Shown one piece after another: positions 25,140-34,959 of a DNA stretch of 64,000 nucleotides. Origin of the DNA: Eubacteriales bacterium (GTDB lineage: Bacteria > Bacillota > Clostridia > Oscillospirales > Butyricicoccaceae). The stretch is taken from NCBI GenBank assembly GCA_030539335.1, contig JAUNSG010000009.1, forward strand, positions 1-64,000, read 5' to 3'. Every line of letters starts with the position of its first letter. Positions within the stretch are counted from its first letter, which is position 1. Made by a program: the position numbers and the translations under genes. A model generated the notes under the pieces. The model saw only the letters and a list, made by a program, of their open reading frames with translations. It made no database searches and was not told where the DNA came from.

Positions 25140-27301
25140 TATGCCTGACCTCCTTCCATCCCAAGCTCCTTTGCCGACAACTGGCTGTGTGCGATTTCCT
25201 GATAGGTCGCACAGGACTGTAGGAGCTGTTCATGTGTGCCAATTCCGTCAATCCGTCCCTCATTGAGGACGATGATCTGATCGGCATGGAGGATCGTCGA
25301 AATGCGCTGCGCCACAATGAGGACAGTCGCGTCACCGACGTTCTCCTTCAACTCCCGCCGGAGCAGGGTATCGGTCTTATAATCCAATGCAGAGAACGAA
25401 TCGTCAAACAGGAAAATTTTTGGCTTCTTGGCAATCGCACGCGCAATCGACAGACGCTGCTTCTGTCCGCCGGACACATTGGAACCACCCTGTGCAATCA
25501 CGCTGTGATAGCGGTCCACCTTTTCGTCAATGAATTCAGCGGCCTGTGCAATTTGTGCCGCCCGAACCATCTCCTCGTCCGTGATTGTATCCCCGCCAAA
25601 TTTCAGGTTGGATTCGATATCGCCGGAAAACAGGATGCCCTTCTGCGGGACATAGCCCAGTAGGGAACGCAGGCTGCTCTGTGTCATGGTGCGGATATCC
25701 ACACCATCGACGGTCACCGCGCCTTCCGTCACGTCGTAAAAACGCGGAATCAGGTTGAGCAGGGTCGATTTGCCACAGCCGGTCGATCCAATGATCGCCG
25801 TTGTCTTTCCCGGCTCCGCCTTGAAGGAGATATGCTCCAGTGCGTTGTGTTCCCCTCCAGGGAAACGGAACGAAACATCGTGGAATTCCACCACACCGCG
25901 CGCCGTTTCCTGATCCAGTACCACAGCATCCTCCGCATCGTGAATGGACGGCTCGGTTGTGATAACCTCATAAATACGGTCCGCCGCAACACCGGCACGC
26001 GGAAGCATGATGGAGATGATGGAAATCATCATGAACGACATGATGACCTGCATGGTATAGGACAGAAATGCCGTCATATCGCCTACCTGCATTATGCCGT
26101 TGTCGATATTCCGTGCACCAAACCAGACGATTGCACCCATGACGCAGTACATAATCAGCATCATCGTCGGCATCATGAAGGTCATGACGCGGTTGGTAAA
26201 CAACTGGGTACGTTTCAGCTCGGTGTTCGCCACATCAAAACGCTCTTCCTCATGCTTCTCCCGAGAGAAGGCGCGGATTGGCATGATACCGGTTAGGATC
26301 TCACGGCTGACTCGGTTGACATTATCCACGAGTGTCTGCATTTTCTTAAATTTCGGCATCGCCATGCCCATCAGGCCAAAGACCACGCCCATCGTCGCCG
26401 CAACCGCGACAACGATAATCCATCCGAGGCCAGTGTGCGTGGAAATCACCTTAATGATGCTGCCGATGCCCATGACCGGGGCGAACAACACCATACGCAG
26501 CATCATAACCGTCACCATCTGAATCTGCTGGATATCATTGGTGCTCCGGGTAATCAGCGATGCGGTCGAGAACTGATTGACTTCCTTGGAGGAATACGAA
26601 ACAACCTGACGGAAGACTGCGCCGCGCAGATCCCGGCTGACCGCTGCCGCAGTACGGGCCGCCAAAAGGCCGATCAGCACAGCAGCCAGCACGATCACCA
26701 GTGTCATCAGCAGCATTTTCGCTCCGCTCTTCCACAGGTATTGGTTTTGTATTCGATTGAGGTTGAGGCCGAGCGCCGTGTATTCCTGCTGTACGTACTG
26801 TACAGCAACCTGATGGAGCATCGTGTCACTCATATCCCCCATCGCCGCGACAGCCTGTTCCCGCATCTGCAGAATTGTTTCCTCATCAAGCTTTCCCGTC
26901 TGATAGGCCGTCAAGAGCTGTTCCGGGTCTGCCTTGCCGCTCTGTGCCATCTGATATAACAGCGCTTCCGGCAGTTCCATGCTCGCATCGAGCTGCTCCA
27001 GCGTTTCGCCGCGAATATCGCCATTGCGGTAGTAAATGCCGTCGGAGTCGGACAGCGTATACGATGATTCCACCGCCGAACGCTCTTCCTCGGTCATCAG
27101 CAGCTTCAGCTCCTGCATGCTCTGCTCGCTGACCTGTTCTGGTGCGGCGTGTTCAATGCCACTGGACTGCAGCCCCACATCGACAATCTTACTGGTATAT
27201 GCCGGCAGCGCCAGTTCACCATATGCCTGTGCAACCAACAATACCAGTATGATACATACCGTCCGCCAATGCGGTCTCAAATATCCAAATAAATGTCTCA
27301 T
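25139..27301 (-). CDS. ABC exporter half-transporter with extracellular insert and degenerate ATPase site
   Basis: 720 residues. TM1 is followed by a long soluble insert (about residues 40-185, acidic and helical) before TM2, which would lie outside the cell. The ATPase domain has Walker A GSTGCGKST, signature NVSGGQKQR and Walker B KIFLFDDSFSALD, where Asp replaces the catalytic Glu, the usual mark of the non-hydrolysing half of a heterodimeric exporter. H-loop is IVAQRIST (Gln in place of His), also degenerate. The start overlaps the MarR stop by four bases (ATGA). Confidence 0.92.
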   Translation of the reverse strand: MRHLFGYLRPHWRTVCIILVLLVAQAYGELALPAYTSKIVDVGLQSSGIEHAAPEQVSEQSMQELKLLMTEEERSAVESSYTLSDSDGIYYRNGDIRGETLEQLDASMELPEALLYQMAQSGKADPEQLLTAYQTGKLDEETILQMREQAVAAMGDMSDTMLHQVAVQYVQQEYTALGLNLNRIQNQYLWKSGAKMLLMTLVIVLAAVLIGLLAARTAAAVSRDLRGAVFRQVVSYSSKEVNQFSTASLITRSTNDIQQIQMVTVMMLRMVLFAPVMGIGSIIKVISTHTGLGWIIVVAVAATMGVVFGLMGMAMPKFKKMQTLVDNVNRVSREILTGIMPIRAFSREKHEEERFDVANTELKRTQLFTNRVMTFMMPTMMLIMYCVMGAIVWFGARNIDNGIMQVGDMTAFLSYTMQVIMSFMMISIISIMLPRAGVAADRIYEVITTEPSIHDAEDAVVLDQETARGVVEFHDVSFRFPGGEHNALEHISFKAEPGKTTAIIGSTGCGKSTLLNLIPRFYDVTEGAVTVDGVDIRTMTQSSLRSLLGYVPQKGILFSGDIESNLKFGGDTITDEEMVRAAQIAQAAEFIDEKVDRYHSVIAQGGSNVSGGQKQRLSIARAIAKKPKIFLFDDSFSALDYKTDTLLRRELKENVGDATVLIVAQRISTILHADQIIVLNEGRIDGIGTHEQLLQSCATYQEIAHSQLSAKELGMEGGQA

Positions 27302-27795
27302 TTACACTCTCCTTTTGCTTGGGTCTCCTGAGAAGAGTCCGCGAAATGTTGAATTTCCTCTTCCATCGCCGATGCCAGCTCATTTAATATCTGCATCGCT
27401 TCTTCCATGCGCTGCTCCCCGATCCGCGAAAAAACACGATGGGCAAATTGCTCCCCGTATTCGTGCTGCTGGCGGATGGCCTCCATCCCTTCCTCGGTCA
27501 GGTCAACAAACACATTGCGTTTTCGGTCCGGATCGGTATGCCGTACAATCCAGCCGCGGTCCTCCAGCTGCTGAAGCTGGCGCGATATCGCGGCCCGGGA
27601 CACCTGTGCCCGCTCGGCAATCGCCGAAGCATAAATCCCCGGAATCTCCGGATGATGCCGCCGATGATGAAACAACAGATTCATCACAAAAAAGTCCGAT
27701 CGGGACATCCCATGAATCATGTTCGGCCATCGGATACGGCGAAACCGGTGTGCAACCGCAATCCATTCCTGCATCAATTGCAATTGTTGTGACAT
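27298..27795 (-). CDS. MarR-family transcriptional regulator
   Basis: 165 residues. Winged helix with AIAERAQVSRAAISRQLQQL and wing HTDPDRKRNVFVDLTEEG. MarR proteins repress drug-exporter operons and let go on binding phenolic ligands. ATG at 27795 with AGGAGG 7 bases upstream; an upstream in-frame start would read through the promoter leader. It heads the operon with the two ABC genes; an inverted repeat over the -35 (27857-27880) is its likely operator. Confidence 0.9.
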   Translation of the reverse strand: MSQQLQLMQEWIAVAHRFRRIRWPNMIHGMSRSDFFVMNLLFHHRRHHPEIPGIYASAIAERAQVSRAAISRQLQQLEDRGWIVRHTDPDRKRNVFVDLTEEGMEAIRQQHEYGEQFAHRVFSRIGEQRMEEAMQILNELASAMEEEIQHFADSSQETQAKGECK

Positions 27796-27842
27796 CCACT
27801 CACCTCCTGACTGGAAACTATGTACATTTTTTACCAAGGGAT

Positions 27843-27880
27843 AGTATACGCCAAACAGTTAACATAGTCAACAGTTAACT
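27843..27880 (-). promoter_or_regulatory. Promoter and palindromic operator of the marR-ABC operon
   Basis: TTGACT (27866-27871), 17 bases, TATACT (27843-27848). AGTTAAC and GTTAACT (27857-27863, 27874-27880) form an inverted repeat around the -35, so a bound dimer would block polymerase. Confidence 0.75.
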
Positions 27881-27913
27881 TTGTTAATTTTATATGTCGT
27901 TTTTATGAACAAG

Positions 27914-27954
27914 CAAACGTGGAAAGAACCGTTCCCGATTCTCTCCACGTTCTC
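27914..27954 (-). terminator. Probable terminator after comEB
   Basis: AACGTGGA/TCCACGTT stem (27916-27952) with a modest T-rich tail on the minus strand. Confidence 0.55.
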
Positions 27955-28005
27955 AACAAATTGGCCGCCGCTTCCAGCGATTTTTACTCTTCTTCCACTA
28001 TGTAT

Positions 28006-28494
28006 TCAATAGGCCAGATCCGCGCCCAGTGTGTCGTCCTCCCGCACCCAGTCGCTGACTGGGATGATGGTAAAGGTTTCGTTGTCACGGCGGATGACCA
28101 CCTGTTCGATGCCGGCGTTGATGATCTGCCGTTTGCACATGGTGCAGGAATTGGCATCCGGCATGATCTCGCCGGTCTTGGCGTCACGCCCGACCAGGTA
28201 CAATGTCGCGCCGAGCATCTCCTCCCGGGACGCTGCAATGATCGCATTGGCCTCCGCGTGTACCGAACGGCAAAATTCATAATGGGTGCCGCGCGGGATG
28301 TTGCGCTGGTCCCGGATGCAGACCCCGAGATCAATGCAGTTGGCCCGTCCACGCGGGGCACCATTGTAGCCAGTGGAGACAATGACGTCGTTTTTTACAA
28401 TGACAGCGCCAAAATTGCGCCGCAGGCAGGTTCCGCGCTCAAGCGCGACCTGCGCCATATCCAGATAATAATTGTGCTTGTCACGCCGAACCAT
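28006..28494 (-). CDS. comEB: dCMP deaminase
   Basis: 162 residues. Zinc-dependent deaminase converting dCMP to dUMP for thymidylate supply. Motifs: HAEANAI (zinc His and catalytic Glu) and CTMCKRQI (zinc cysteines, normally PCxxC; here SCTMC), plus nucleotide-binding GYNGAPRG. ATG at 28494 with AGGAGG 8 bases upstream; the GTG at 28503 lies inside the ribosome site. Last gene of the hflX-yigZ-dgt-dnaG-rpoD run, 41 bases after rpoD. Confidence 0.93.
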   Translation of the reverse strand: MVRRDKHNYYLDMAQVALERGTCLRRNFGAVIVKNDVIVSTGYNGAPRGRANCIDLGVCIRDQRNIPRGTHYEFCRSVHAEANAIIAASREEMLGATLYLVGRDAKTGEIMPDANSCTMCKRQIINAGIEQVVIRRDNETFTIIPVSDWVREDDTLGADLAY

Positions 28495-28535
28495 CGGCGT
28501 CACCTCCTTATTGTATGTTCTTCTGTTCTGTGAAA

Positions 28536-29666
28536 TTAGTTCAGGAAATCCTTCAGCTTCTTCGAGCGGCTCGGATGGCGCAACTTGCGCAGAGCCTTTG
28601 CCTCAATCTGACGGATTCTCTCACGGGTGACATTGAATTCCTTGCCGACTTCCTCCAGGGTGCGGGTGCGTCCATCCTCAATGCCGAAGCGCAGACGCAA
28701 TACCTTTGCCTCACGTGGAGTGAGTGTCTCCAGCACCTCAATAAGCTGCTCCTTGAGTAGCGTGAATGAAGCCGCTTCCGCCGGCTCCAACGCCTCGTCG
28801 TCCGGGATGAAATCGCCCAAGTGGCTGTCCTCCTCTTCGCCGATCGGTGTTTCCAGGGAAACCGGCTCCTGTGCAATCTTGAGGATTTCACGGACGCGCT
28901 CGACCGGGAGGTTCATCTCCTCTGCGATTTCCTCCGGCTGCGGATCGTGTCCCAACTCCTGCAGCAGCTGACGGGAAACCCGGATTACCTTGTTGATGGT
29001 CTCCACCATATGCACCGGGATACGGATCGTGCGCGCCTGATCGGCGATGGCACGGGTGATCGCCTGACGAATCCACCAGGTCGCATAGGTCGAAAATTTA
29101 AAGCCCTTGGTGCAGTCGAATTTCTCAACCGCCTTGATCAGACCGAGGTTACCCTCCTGGATCAGATCGAGGAACAGCATGCCGCGTCCAACATAGCGCT
29201 TGGCAATCGAGACAACCAGACGCAGGTTCGCTTCCGCCAGACGGCGCTTTGCCTCCTCGTCGCCCTCTGCCATGCGCTGTGCCAGCTCGATCTCCTCCTC
29301 CGGTGTCAGCAGGTCCACCTTGCCGATCTCCTTGAGGTACATACGAACCGGATCGTCGATCGCAAAACCGTCCGCCATCGCGTCCGTATCCGCAATTTCT
29401 TCCTCGGTTACCTCTTCCACGGCGTCCTCATTGAATTCCTCTTCCGGGTCTCCCATTGCGGCAACTACAGCTTCCGCCCCCTGAATAGTGACGCCGGCAG
29501 ATTCCAGATCGCTGTACAATGCATCCAGCTCATCGGATTCCAGATTGATATCCACGAGAGCATCCGACATTTCCTTGAAAGTGAGCTGTCCCTTTTTCTT
29601 GCCCAGCTCGAGGAGTCCCTTCAGCGCCTGTTCCTTCTTTACATTGATATCCTGTTCCTGTGCCAT
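28536..29666 (-). CDS. rpoD: Primary sigma factor (sigma-A / RpoD)
   Basis: Housekeeping sigma factor of RNA polymerase, 376 residues. Region 1.1 (about 1-80), region 1.2 ([20 protein letters not shown]), region 2 with [15 protein letters not shown] and the -10 reader [17 protein letters not shown], region 3, and region 4 with [20 protein letters not shown]. The size matches B. subtilis SigA (371). ATG at 29666 with GGAGG 8 bases upstream. It follows dnaG, the classic macromolecular-synthesis arrangement. The TTGACA/TATAAT promoters found through the window are those it should read. Confidence 0.97.
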   Translation of the reverse strand: MAQEQDINVKKEQALKGLLELGKKKGQLTFKEMSDALVDINLESDELDALYSDLESAGVTIQGAEAVVAAMGDPEEEFNEDAVEEVTEEEIADTDAMADGFAIDDPVRMYLKEIGKVDLLTPEEEIELAQRMAEGDEEAKRRLAEANLRLVVSIAKRYVGRGMLFLDLIQEGNLGLIKAVEKFDCTKGFKFSTYATWWIRQAITRAIADQARTIRIPVHMVETINKVIRVSRQLLQELGHDPQPEEIAEEMNLPVERVREILKIAQEPVSLETPIGEEEDSHLGDFIPDDEALEPAEAASFTLLKEQLIEVLETLTPREAKVLRLRFGIEDGRTRTLEEVGKEFNVTRERIRQIEAKALRKLRHPSRSKKLKDFLN

Positions 29667-29744
29667 TCTTTATGCCTCCAAAATCCCTGTTTTGCCGGTT
29701 TCTCCGGCGTGAATTCTTGTGCTTTCTTCTCGGTGTCTCCGGTT

Positions 29745-31478
29745 CTATCCGGATTGTTTTCGTTTGCGCTCCGCAATGCGCAGCAGGCTGTTTTCATCCT
29801 CCTGCATCGCGGACGCACGTATGACGTTGACATAATCCTGCATCGCCTGCTCCCGTCTTTCGTTGGGGACCGGCTTTCCCAGGACCATCGCGAGATGATC
29901 CATCTCGCCGGCGGTCAGCTCCTGCTCCAGCGACGTCGCGGAAACCGGATGCCCTTCGTCATACAACGCGCATGCTTTTGCATAAATCTTCCCCAGCAAT
30001 TCGGAGGAAAACTCCGCGGGGGAAATCAGCTCCCGCAGCCGCGGAATCAGGCTCGCATCCGCAAAAATCAGTCCGAGCAATCCCTCTTCCGCGCGTGCGG
30101 ATCGGATGTTGTCATAGTGCAGGCTGCGGTCTTTGGGCTGTGCCGCGTTCGCCGCCGCACGGACCTCACGCTGATAGCGCTTTTTCTCAAACCGTCGTCG
30201 CCGCGCCATCTCGTTCTTGACCTCCAGTGCAAAGGCCTGTGGCGTCACCCCGGCGGTTTTCGCCGCCCGTGCGGTGTATACCTCACGCTCCACGGCGTTT
30301 TCCAACGCCGCGACCTCCTTCGCCGCGTCCTTTAGAAACAGCACGCGCTGGTCATCCTGCGTCAGATCGTATTGATCCTGAATGTTTTGCAGACGGTACA
30401 TGATATGGTTTTCCGACCGTTCCACCAGCTTGCGGAACGCCTCCGCCCCGTTCGCCTTGATGAACTCGTCCGGGTCTTTCGCCCCCGGAATGCGCAGCAC
30501 GCGGACGGAAAGCCCGGCGCGGCCCAGAATATCGATCGCGCGCTGTGCCGCCTTTTGTCCGGCATTGTCCGCGTCATAGCAGATAATCACATTCTTGGTA
30601 TAGCGCGACAGCAATCGCGCCTGTTCTTCGGTCAGCGACGTCCCAAGCGACGCCACCGCACTGTCAAAGCCCGCCTGATGCAGGGCGATGACATCCATAT
30701 ATCCCTCCGCGAGCAGAAAATAATCGCTCTTGGTCTTTTTCGCAAGATTCATCGCAAATAAATTGCGGCTTTTATTAAAAATCGTCGTCTCCGGTGAATT
30801 CAAATATTTCGGCTTGCTGTCGTCCATCACACGGCCGCCAAAGGCGATGATATCCCCGCGGATGTCAATGATCGGAAACATCACGCGGTTTCGGAACTTG
30901 TCATAGTATGTACCTTTTTGACTGCGCGCAATCAATCCGGCCGCAAACAGTTCGTCTTTTGTATATCCTTTCGCCGTCATCGCGTCGAGCAGTGCGTGGA
31001 AGGAATCCGGCGCGTAGCCCAACCCGAAATTGTTCATAGTGCGTTTGGAGAGCGCCCGCCGGCGGAAATAGTCCAGCGACGGTTTCCCCTGCGGTGCGTG
31101 GAGCTGCGTATAAAACCAGCGCGCCGCTTCCTTCATCAGGGTCAGCAGCCGCTCCCGCCTCTGCCTCTGTCCGCGGTCGGCGGTGTCCTCCGGCACCTCC
31201 ATGCCGTATTGCTTTGCCAGATAGCGAACCGCATCTGGAAACTCCAGTCCCTCGATTTTCATCACAAAGCGGATCGGCCCTCCGCCGGCACCACAGCCAA
31301 AGCAGTGGAAGATCTGCTTATCCGGTGCAACCGAGAACGATGCGGTCTTCTCGTTGTGAAACGGGCACAGGCCAAAATAGTTGCTTCCGCTTTTTTTCAG
31401 TGATACGTAACGGGATACCAGATCGACAATATCACAGCGCGCATTCAGATCATCCAAAAAGCGCGGATCGATTGGCAC
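29745..31478 (-). CDS. dnaG: DNA primase
   Basis: Makes the RNA primers for replication. 577 residues: CHC2 zinc finger near the start (CPFHNEKTASF and HCFGCGAGG), TOPRIM catalytic core (VIALHQAGFDSAVASLGTSL, YDADNAGQKAA), and a C-terminal helicase-binding region. GTG start at 31478, with AAGGAGGG 8 bases upstream. rpoD follows 78 bases downstream, dgt lies upstream. Confidence 0.96.
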   Translation of the reverse strand: MPIDPRFLDDLNARCDIVDLVSRYVSLKKSGSNYFGLCPFHNEKTASFSVAPDKQIFHCFGCGAGGGPIRFVMKIEGLEFPDAVRYLAKQYGMEVPEDTADRGQRQRRERLLTLMKEAARWFYTQLHAPQGKPSLDYFRRRALSKRTMNNFGLGYAPDSFHALLDAMTAKGYTKDELFAAGLIARSQKGTYYDKFRNRVMFPIIDIRGDIIAFGGRVMDDSKPKYLNSPETTIFNKSRNLFAMNLAKKTKSDYFLLAEGYMDVIALHQAGFDSAVASLGTSLTEEQARLLSRYTKNVIICYDADNAGQKAAQRAIDILGRAGLSVRVLRIPGAKDPDEFIKANGAEAFRKLVERSENHIMYRLQNIQDQYDLTQDDQRVLFLKDAAKEVAALENAVEREVYTARAAKTAGVTPQAFALEVKNEMARRRRFEKKRYQREVRAAANAAQPKDRSLHYDNIRSARAEEGLLGLIFADASLIPRLRELISPAEFSSELLGKIYAKACALYDEGHPVSATSLEQELTAGEMDHLAMVLGKPVPNERREQAMQDYVNVIRASAMQEDENSLLRIAERKRKQSG

Positions 31479-31511
31479 AGGGCATCCCTCCTTACATTCT
31501 TCCAGTCTGTG

Positions 31512-32507
31512 CTATTTTATATTCCAACTTTGCGGAATAAATAACTCCGTATATTTGGCAACGGCAAACCGATCGGTCATCCCCGCGATATAGTCGCAGA
31601 CAATCCGTCGATCCCCATCCCGCCCCCGGTTGACTTGATAGTCCTCCGGCAGCTCCTCAATGTGCTCTAAAAAATACGAAAACAGCGCCGTAATCAGATG
31701 CGTCACCTTTTCCGTATCGCCATTGGCACGACCGTAGACACTGCGAAACAGGAACGTCCGCAGCTGCATCATCGCATCGTGTACCTCATCGTACATGCCG
31801 ATTTCCTGTCTGTCCTGTCCATACCGGATCATGTCGGAAATCATCGTGTCGATGCGGTCACCGTGGTTGTATCCCAGCACCGCGAGCGGTTCCTTTGGCA
31901 GATCGTCTTCCACCAGCAATCCGGCACGGATCGCGTCGTCAATGTCGTGATTGATGTAGGCAATCCGGTCGGCAAAGTGAACGACGCGCCCCTCCAGCGT
32001 CGATGCCTTTTTTGTTCCCGTGTGGCAGACGATCCCGTCCCGCACCTCCCACGACAGGTTGAGTCCCTTTCCGCTGCGCTCGAGATGATCGACCACGCGC
32101 AGGCTCTGTATGTTGTGCTGGAACGTACAGAGGGTGCCGAGCACCCGCTCACCGGTATGACCGAACGGCGTGTGCCCCAGGTCATGTCCGAGGGAAATGG
32201 CCTCGGTGAGATCCTCATTCAGGCGCAGGCTGCGCGCAATTGTGCGGGCGATCTGCGCCACTTCCAGCGTATGCGTCAGCCGGTCCCGATAATGATCCCC
32301 TTCCGGAGAAATAAAGACCTGTGTCTTGTGGCTCAGGCGGCGGAACGCCTTTGTATGAATAATCCGGTCGCGGTCACGCTGAAAGCAGGTCCGATGCGGG
32401 CAGGGCTCCACCGGAGTCTCCCGGCCGCGGCTCTCCGCCGCGAACGATGCCTTCTCACAAAGCATGTCGCGCTCCCGTTGTTCAATCCATTCCCGCATCG
32501 TGCCCAT
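31512..32507 (-). CDS. dgt: dGTP triphosphohydrolase-like HD-domain protein
   Basis: 331 residues. HD-superfamily phosphohydrolase: RRLSHKTQVF, GDHYRDRLTHTLEVAQIART, SLGHDLGHTPFGH and DRIAYINHDIDDA supply the H...HD...D metal ligands. The dGTPase-like family splits dNTPs to nucleoside and triphosphate and is often placed beside dnaG in Firmicutes, as here. The ATG at 32507 has AAAGGAGA 7 bases upstream; the longer frame to 32612 begins in the AT-rich spacer after yigZ and is rejected. Confidence 0.92.
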   Translation of the reverse strand: MGTMREWIEQRERDMLCEKASFAAESRGRETPVEPCPHRTCFQRDRDRIIHTKAFRRLSHKTQVFISPEGDHYRDRLTHTLEVAQIARTIARSLRLNEDLTEAISLGHDLGHTPFGHTGERVLGTLCTFQHNIQSLRVVDHLERSGKGLNLSWEVRDGIVCHTGTKKASTLEGRVVHFADRIAYINHDIDDAIRAGLLVEDDLPKEPLAVLGYNHGDRIDTMISDMIRYGQDRQEIGMYDEVHDAMMQLRTFLFRSVYGRANGDTEKVTHLITALFSYFLEHIEELPEDYQVNRGRDGDRRIVCDYIAGMTDRFAVAKYTELFIPQSWNIK

Positions 32508-32618
32508 TGCGTTCTCCTTTCCGAAGAAACCTTTCGTAAATATAATACGCGATCCCGGTGTTTTTTCCTCTTTTTTTGCAAAAAATTTTGCATTCTTTCT
32601 TGTTTTTTTCAAAAACAG

Positions 32619-33269
32619 TCAATTTGCGGACGGTTCGACTTTCCGCCCCATAAATCGGCTTTCGATGTACTCCGCCGACACCTGTCCCGCGGATGCATCC
32701 ATCAGCGCGGTGTTGAGCGCGTCCTCACCGCCCTCCGGCAGGGCGATGGTGAGTGTGACATCCGCCCCGTAATCGGTCTCCTCCACCGTCGCATCGTGCT
32801 CCGGAAGGATCTTCTGTATGGAGTCCAACAGGCTATACGGACAGCTCAGCAGCATTTGGGAATAACGATCCATCTGCGAAAGTCCGGCCGCCTTCAGCGC
32901 GATCTGTGCCCCTTTGGTATACGCCCGCGCCAGACCGCCGGTCCCCAGCAGGATCCCGCCGAAATAGCGCGTCACCACACAGCAGACGTTGGTCACCCCC
33001 GCATGGCGCAGTACCTCCAAAATCGGCATTCCCGCCGTCCCCTGTGGCTCGCCGTCGTCCGAATAACGCATATAATTGCCCTCGCGGATGATATAGGCAT
33101 AGCAGTGGTGGCGCGCGTCACGGTACTTTGCCTTGACCTGATTGATTGCCTCCACCGCCTGCTCCGGTGTCTCCACGCGAAACAGCTCCCCGATAAATTT
33201 TGACCGTTTTTCCTCAAAACGATCTGTAGCATATTCCTCGTAAGGGACCAGATAGCTGCTGTCACCCAT
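32619..33269 (-). CDS. yigZ: YigZ/IMPACT-family protein
   Basis: 216 residues. Contains the UPF0029 signature KYRDARHHCYAYII ... RYSDDGEPQGTAGMPIL and a second ferredoxin-like domain (DUF1949) at the C-terminus. Family members bind nucleic acids or ribosomes; human IMPACT modulates the eIF2-kinase GCN2, and the bacterial role is unsettled. Its start overlaps the hflX stop by 8 bases, so the two are coupled. Confidence 0.9.
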   Translation of the reverse strand: MGDSSYLVPYEEYATDRFEEKRSKFIGELFRVETPEQAVEAINQVKAKYRDARHHCYAYIIREGNYMRYSDDGEPQGTAGMPILEVLRHAGVTNVCCVVTRYFGGILLGTGGLARAYTKGAQIALKAAGLSQMDRYSQMLLSCPYSLLDSIQKILPEHDATVEETDYGADVTLTIALPEGGEDALNTALMDASAGQVSAEYIESRFMGRKVEPSAN

Positions 33270-34539
33270 CGGATTTCACCTCGTATTCGCGCAGTTGGCC
33301 ATACAATTTGTCGTCGCACTCGATCTCGACCCGCGTGCCGTCCGCCTCATACTCCGTGGAAAACACCTTGGCTTCCTTGTGAATCACATCCATCCGATAG
33401 CCCTCGGCGTACGGAATGAGCAGGGTCACACGGTGCTTGCCGCGGCCCAGCGCCTCCTCGATCGCCGCCTTCAGCTCGTCCATCCCGCGGCCGTATTTGG
33501 CCGAAATGGCAACAATGCCCTTTCCCGACGGGATCAGATCCGGATTGTCACAGCGATCCGCTTTGTTGCAGACCAGAATCTGCGGAATGTGTCCGGCATT
33601 CAGCTGCTCAATGACCTGTTCTACCGTTTCGGCCTGCTCCCGCCAGTCCTCGCCGGAAATATCCACCACATGCAGCAGCACATCGGCATAGGACAGCTCT
33701 TCCAGCGTCGCCTTGAAGGCGGACACCAGATGATGCGGCAGCTTCCGGATAAATCCAACCGTATCGGACAGCAGAATCTCCTGCGTATCCGAAATGCGCA
33801 GCTTGCGCGTCGTCGGGTCCAGCGTGTCAAACAGGCGGTCATTCGCCTCAATTCCGGCATCCGTCAGCGTATTGAGCAGGGTGGATTTCCCCGCGTTAGT
33901 ATAGCCGACAATCGCTACCAAAGGCAGTTCAGCTTTTTTGCGCTGCCGGCGCTGGACGGAACGCACCTGACGGACGGATTCCAGATCGCGGCGCAGCTTG
34001 TCGATGCGGCGGCGGATATGACGCCGGTCGCTTTCCAGCTTGGACTCGCCCGGACCGCGGGTTCCAATGCCGCCGCCCTGACGCGACAGCATTTTTCCCA
34101 TGCCGGACAGGCGCGGCAAAATATATTGATACTGTGCCAGCTCGACCTGAAGCTTGCCTTCTCCGGTGCGGGCGCGTTGGGCAAAAATATCCAGAATCAG
34201 CGCACTGCGGTCGAGTACCGTCCGCCCGGTCAGCTCTTCCAACACACGCATCTGGGACGGGGACAGTTCGTTGTCGACCACGATCAAGGTAGCGTCGTTG
34301 TTTTTCGCCAGTTCACACAGCTCCTGTACCTTTCCTTCTCCAAGAAAGGTGCGGGCATCCGGCGCGGCGCGGTTTTGCAGCACCTTTGCGACGCACTCGC
34401 CGCCTGCGGTTTCCAGCAAATCCTCCAGCTCCTCCAGAGAAGCCCAGCTCGCGTCCTCTTCCTTTGTAAATTGATTGGTATGCAGTCCCACGAGAACCGC
34501 GCGTTCGCACATCTCTTCCTGCTCTTCCCAGAGTTCCAT
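33262..34539 (-). CDS. hflX: Ribosome-associated GTPase HflX
   Basis: 425 residues. N-terminal HflX domain (about 1-190, with LIVVDNELSPSQMRVLEE and GGIGTRGPGESKLE), then a G domain with G1 GYTNAGKSTLLN, G3 DTVGFIRKLP, G4 NKAD and G5 ISAK. HflX splits stalled 70S ribosomes under heat or antibiotic stress and can confer macrolide tolerance. ATG at 34539 with AAGGGGG 7 bases upstream; the frame to 34707 would read through the promoter. First gene of the long minus-strand housekeeping run. Confidence 0.95.
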   Translation of the reverse strand: MELWEEQEEMCERAVLVGLHTNQFTKEEDASWASLEELEDLLETAGGECVAKVLQNRAAPDARTFLGEGKVQELCELAKNNDATLIVVDNELSPSQMRVLEELTGRTVLDRSALILDIFAQRARTGEGKLQVELAQYQYILPRLSGMGKMLSRQGGGIGTRGPGESKLESDRRHIRRRIDKLRRDLESVRQVRSVQRRQRKKAELPLVAIVGYTNAGKSTLLNTLTDAGIEANDRLFDTLDPTTRKLRISDTQEILLSDTVGFIRKLPHHLVSAFKATLEELSYADVLLHVVDISGEDWREQAETVEQVIEQLNAGHIPQILVCNKADRCDNPDLIPSGKGIVAISAKYGRGMDELKAAIEEALGRGKHRVTLLIPYAEGYRMDVIHKEAKVFSTEYEADGTRVEIECDDKLYGQLREYEVKSDG

Positions 34540-34573
34540 CGTCTGCCCCCTTAAAAAAAGAAAAATCCAATTT

Positions 34574-34602
34574 AGTATATCACATTTTCCTGTTCTCTTC
34601 CA
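34574..34602 (-). promoter_or_regulatory. Probable promoter for hflX
   Basis: TGA-TATACT (minus strand; -10 at 34574-34579), an extended -10; the -35 is poor. Confidence 0.45.
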
Positions 34603-34638
34603 GACGTTGCGGAGAAATGTTGCGATAATTTGACGCAC

Positions 34639-34673
34639 AAAAAGAGCCTGGCCAGAACCGACCAAGCTCTTTT
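34639..34673 (-). terminator. Terminator of the candidate RNA
   Basis: AAAAGAGCTTGG pairs with CCAGGCTCTTTT (34662-34673 with 34640-34651) and ends in a T run on the minus strand. Confidence 0.85.
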
Positions 34674-34953
34674 GGGGAAAACCGCAGCTTTTACTATGCC
34701 TGGACACCTGAGGTCGACTTCCTGTTTCTTATAAAGCCGAGGCGTTCGTCCTGCACAGCACTTTCATCCAACACTCTGCGGAGCAATCAAACAGCCCGAC
34801 ACCCACTGCAGTCTCGGATCACTTTTCACACGGACACAGACAATCTCTTTCAAACGTTGTCACACCAATTCTCTTCTCGTACATCCCAATCTCTCTACAA
34901 ATATCCTATATTTGTCGGTGCCGTGTGGAAAAGTGAACTCTGTTTTTGATTGT
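34639..34953 (-). ncRNA. Candidate structured non-coding RNA of about 315 nt
   Basis: No gene fits this interval, yet the minus strand has a clean promoter at 34960-34988 and an intrinsic terminator at 34639-34673, defining one short transcript. The predicted RNA has a long helix: 34913-34935 pairs with 34820-34842 (21 pairs, one mismatch, two single-base bulges), enclosing a hairpin at 34897-34915 (ACAAATAT/ATATTTGT); CCGAG/CTCGG joins 34813-34817 to 34737-34741. It lacks the recognisable landmarks of RNase P RNA, tmRNA, SRP RNA and T-box leaders. A 21-codon frame inside (start near 34885) has no good ribosome site. Identity unknown. Confidence 0.65.
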
Positions 34954-34959
34954 GTTTAT

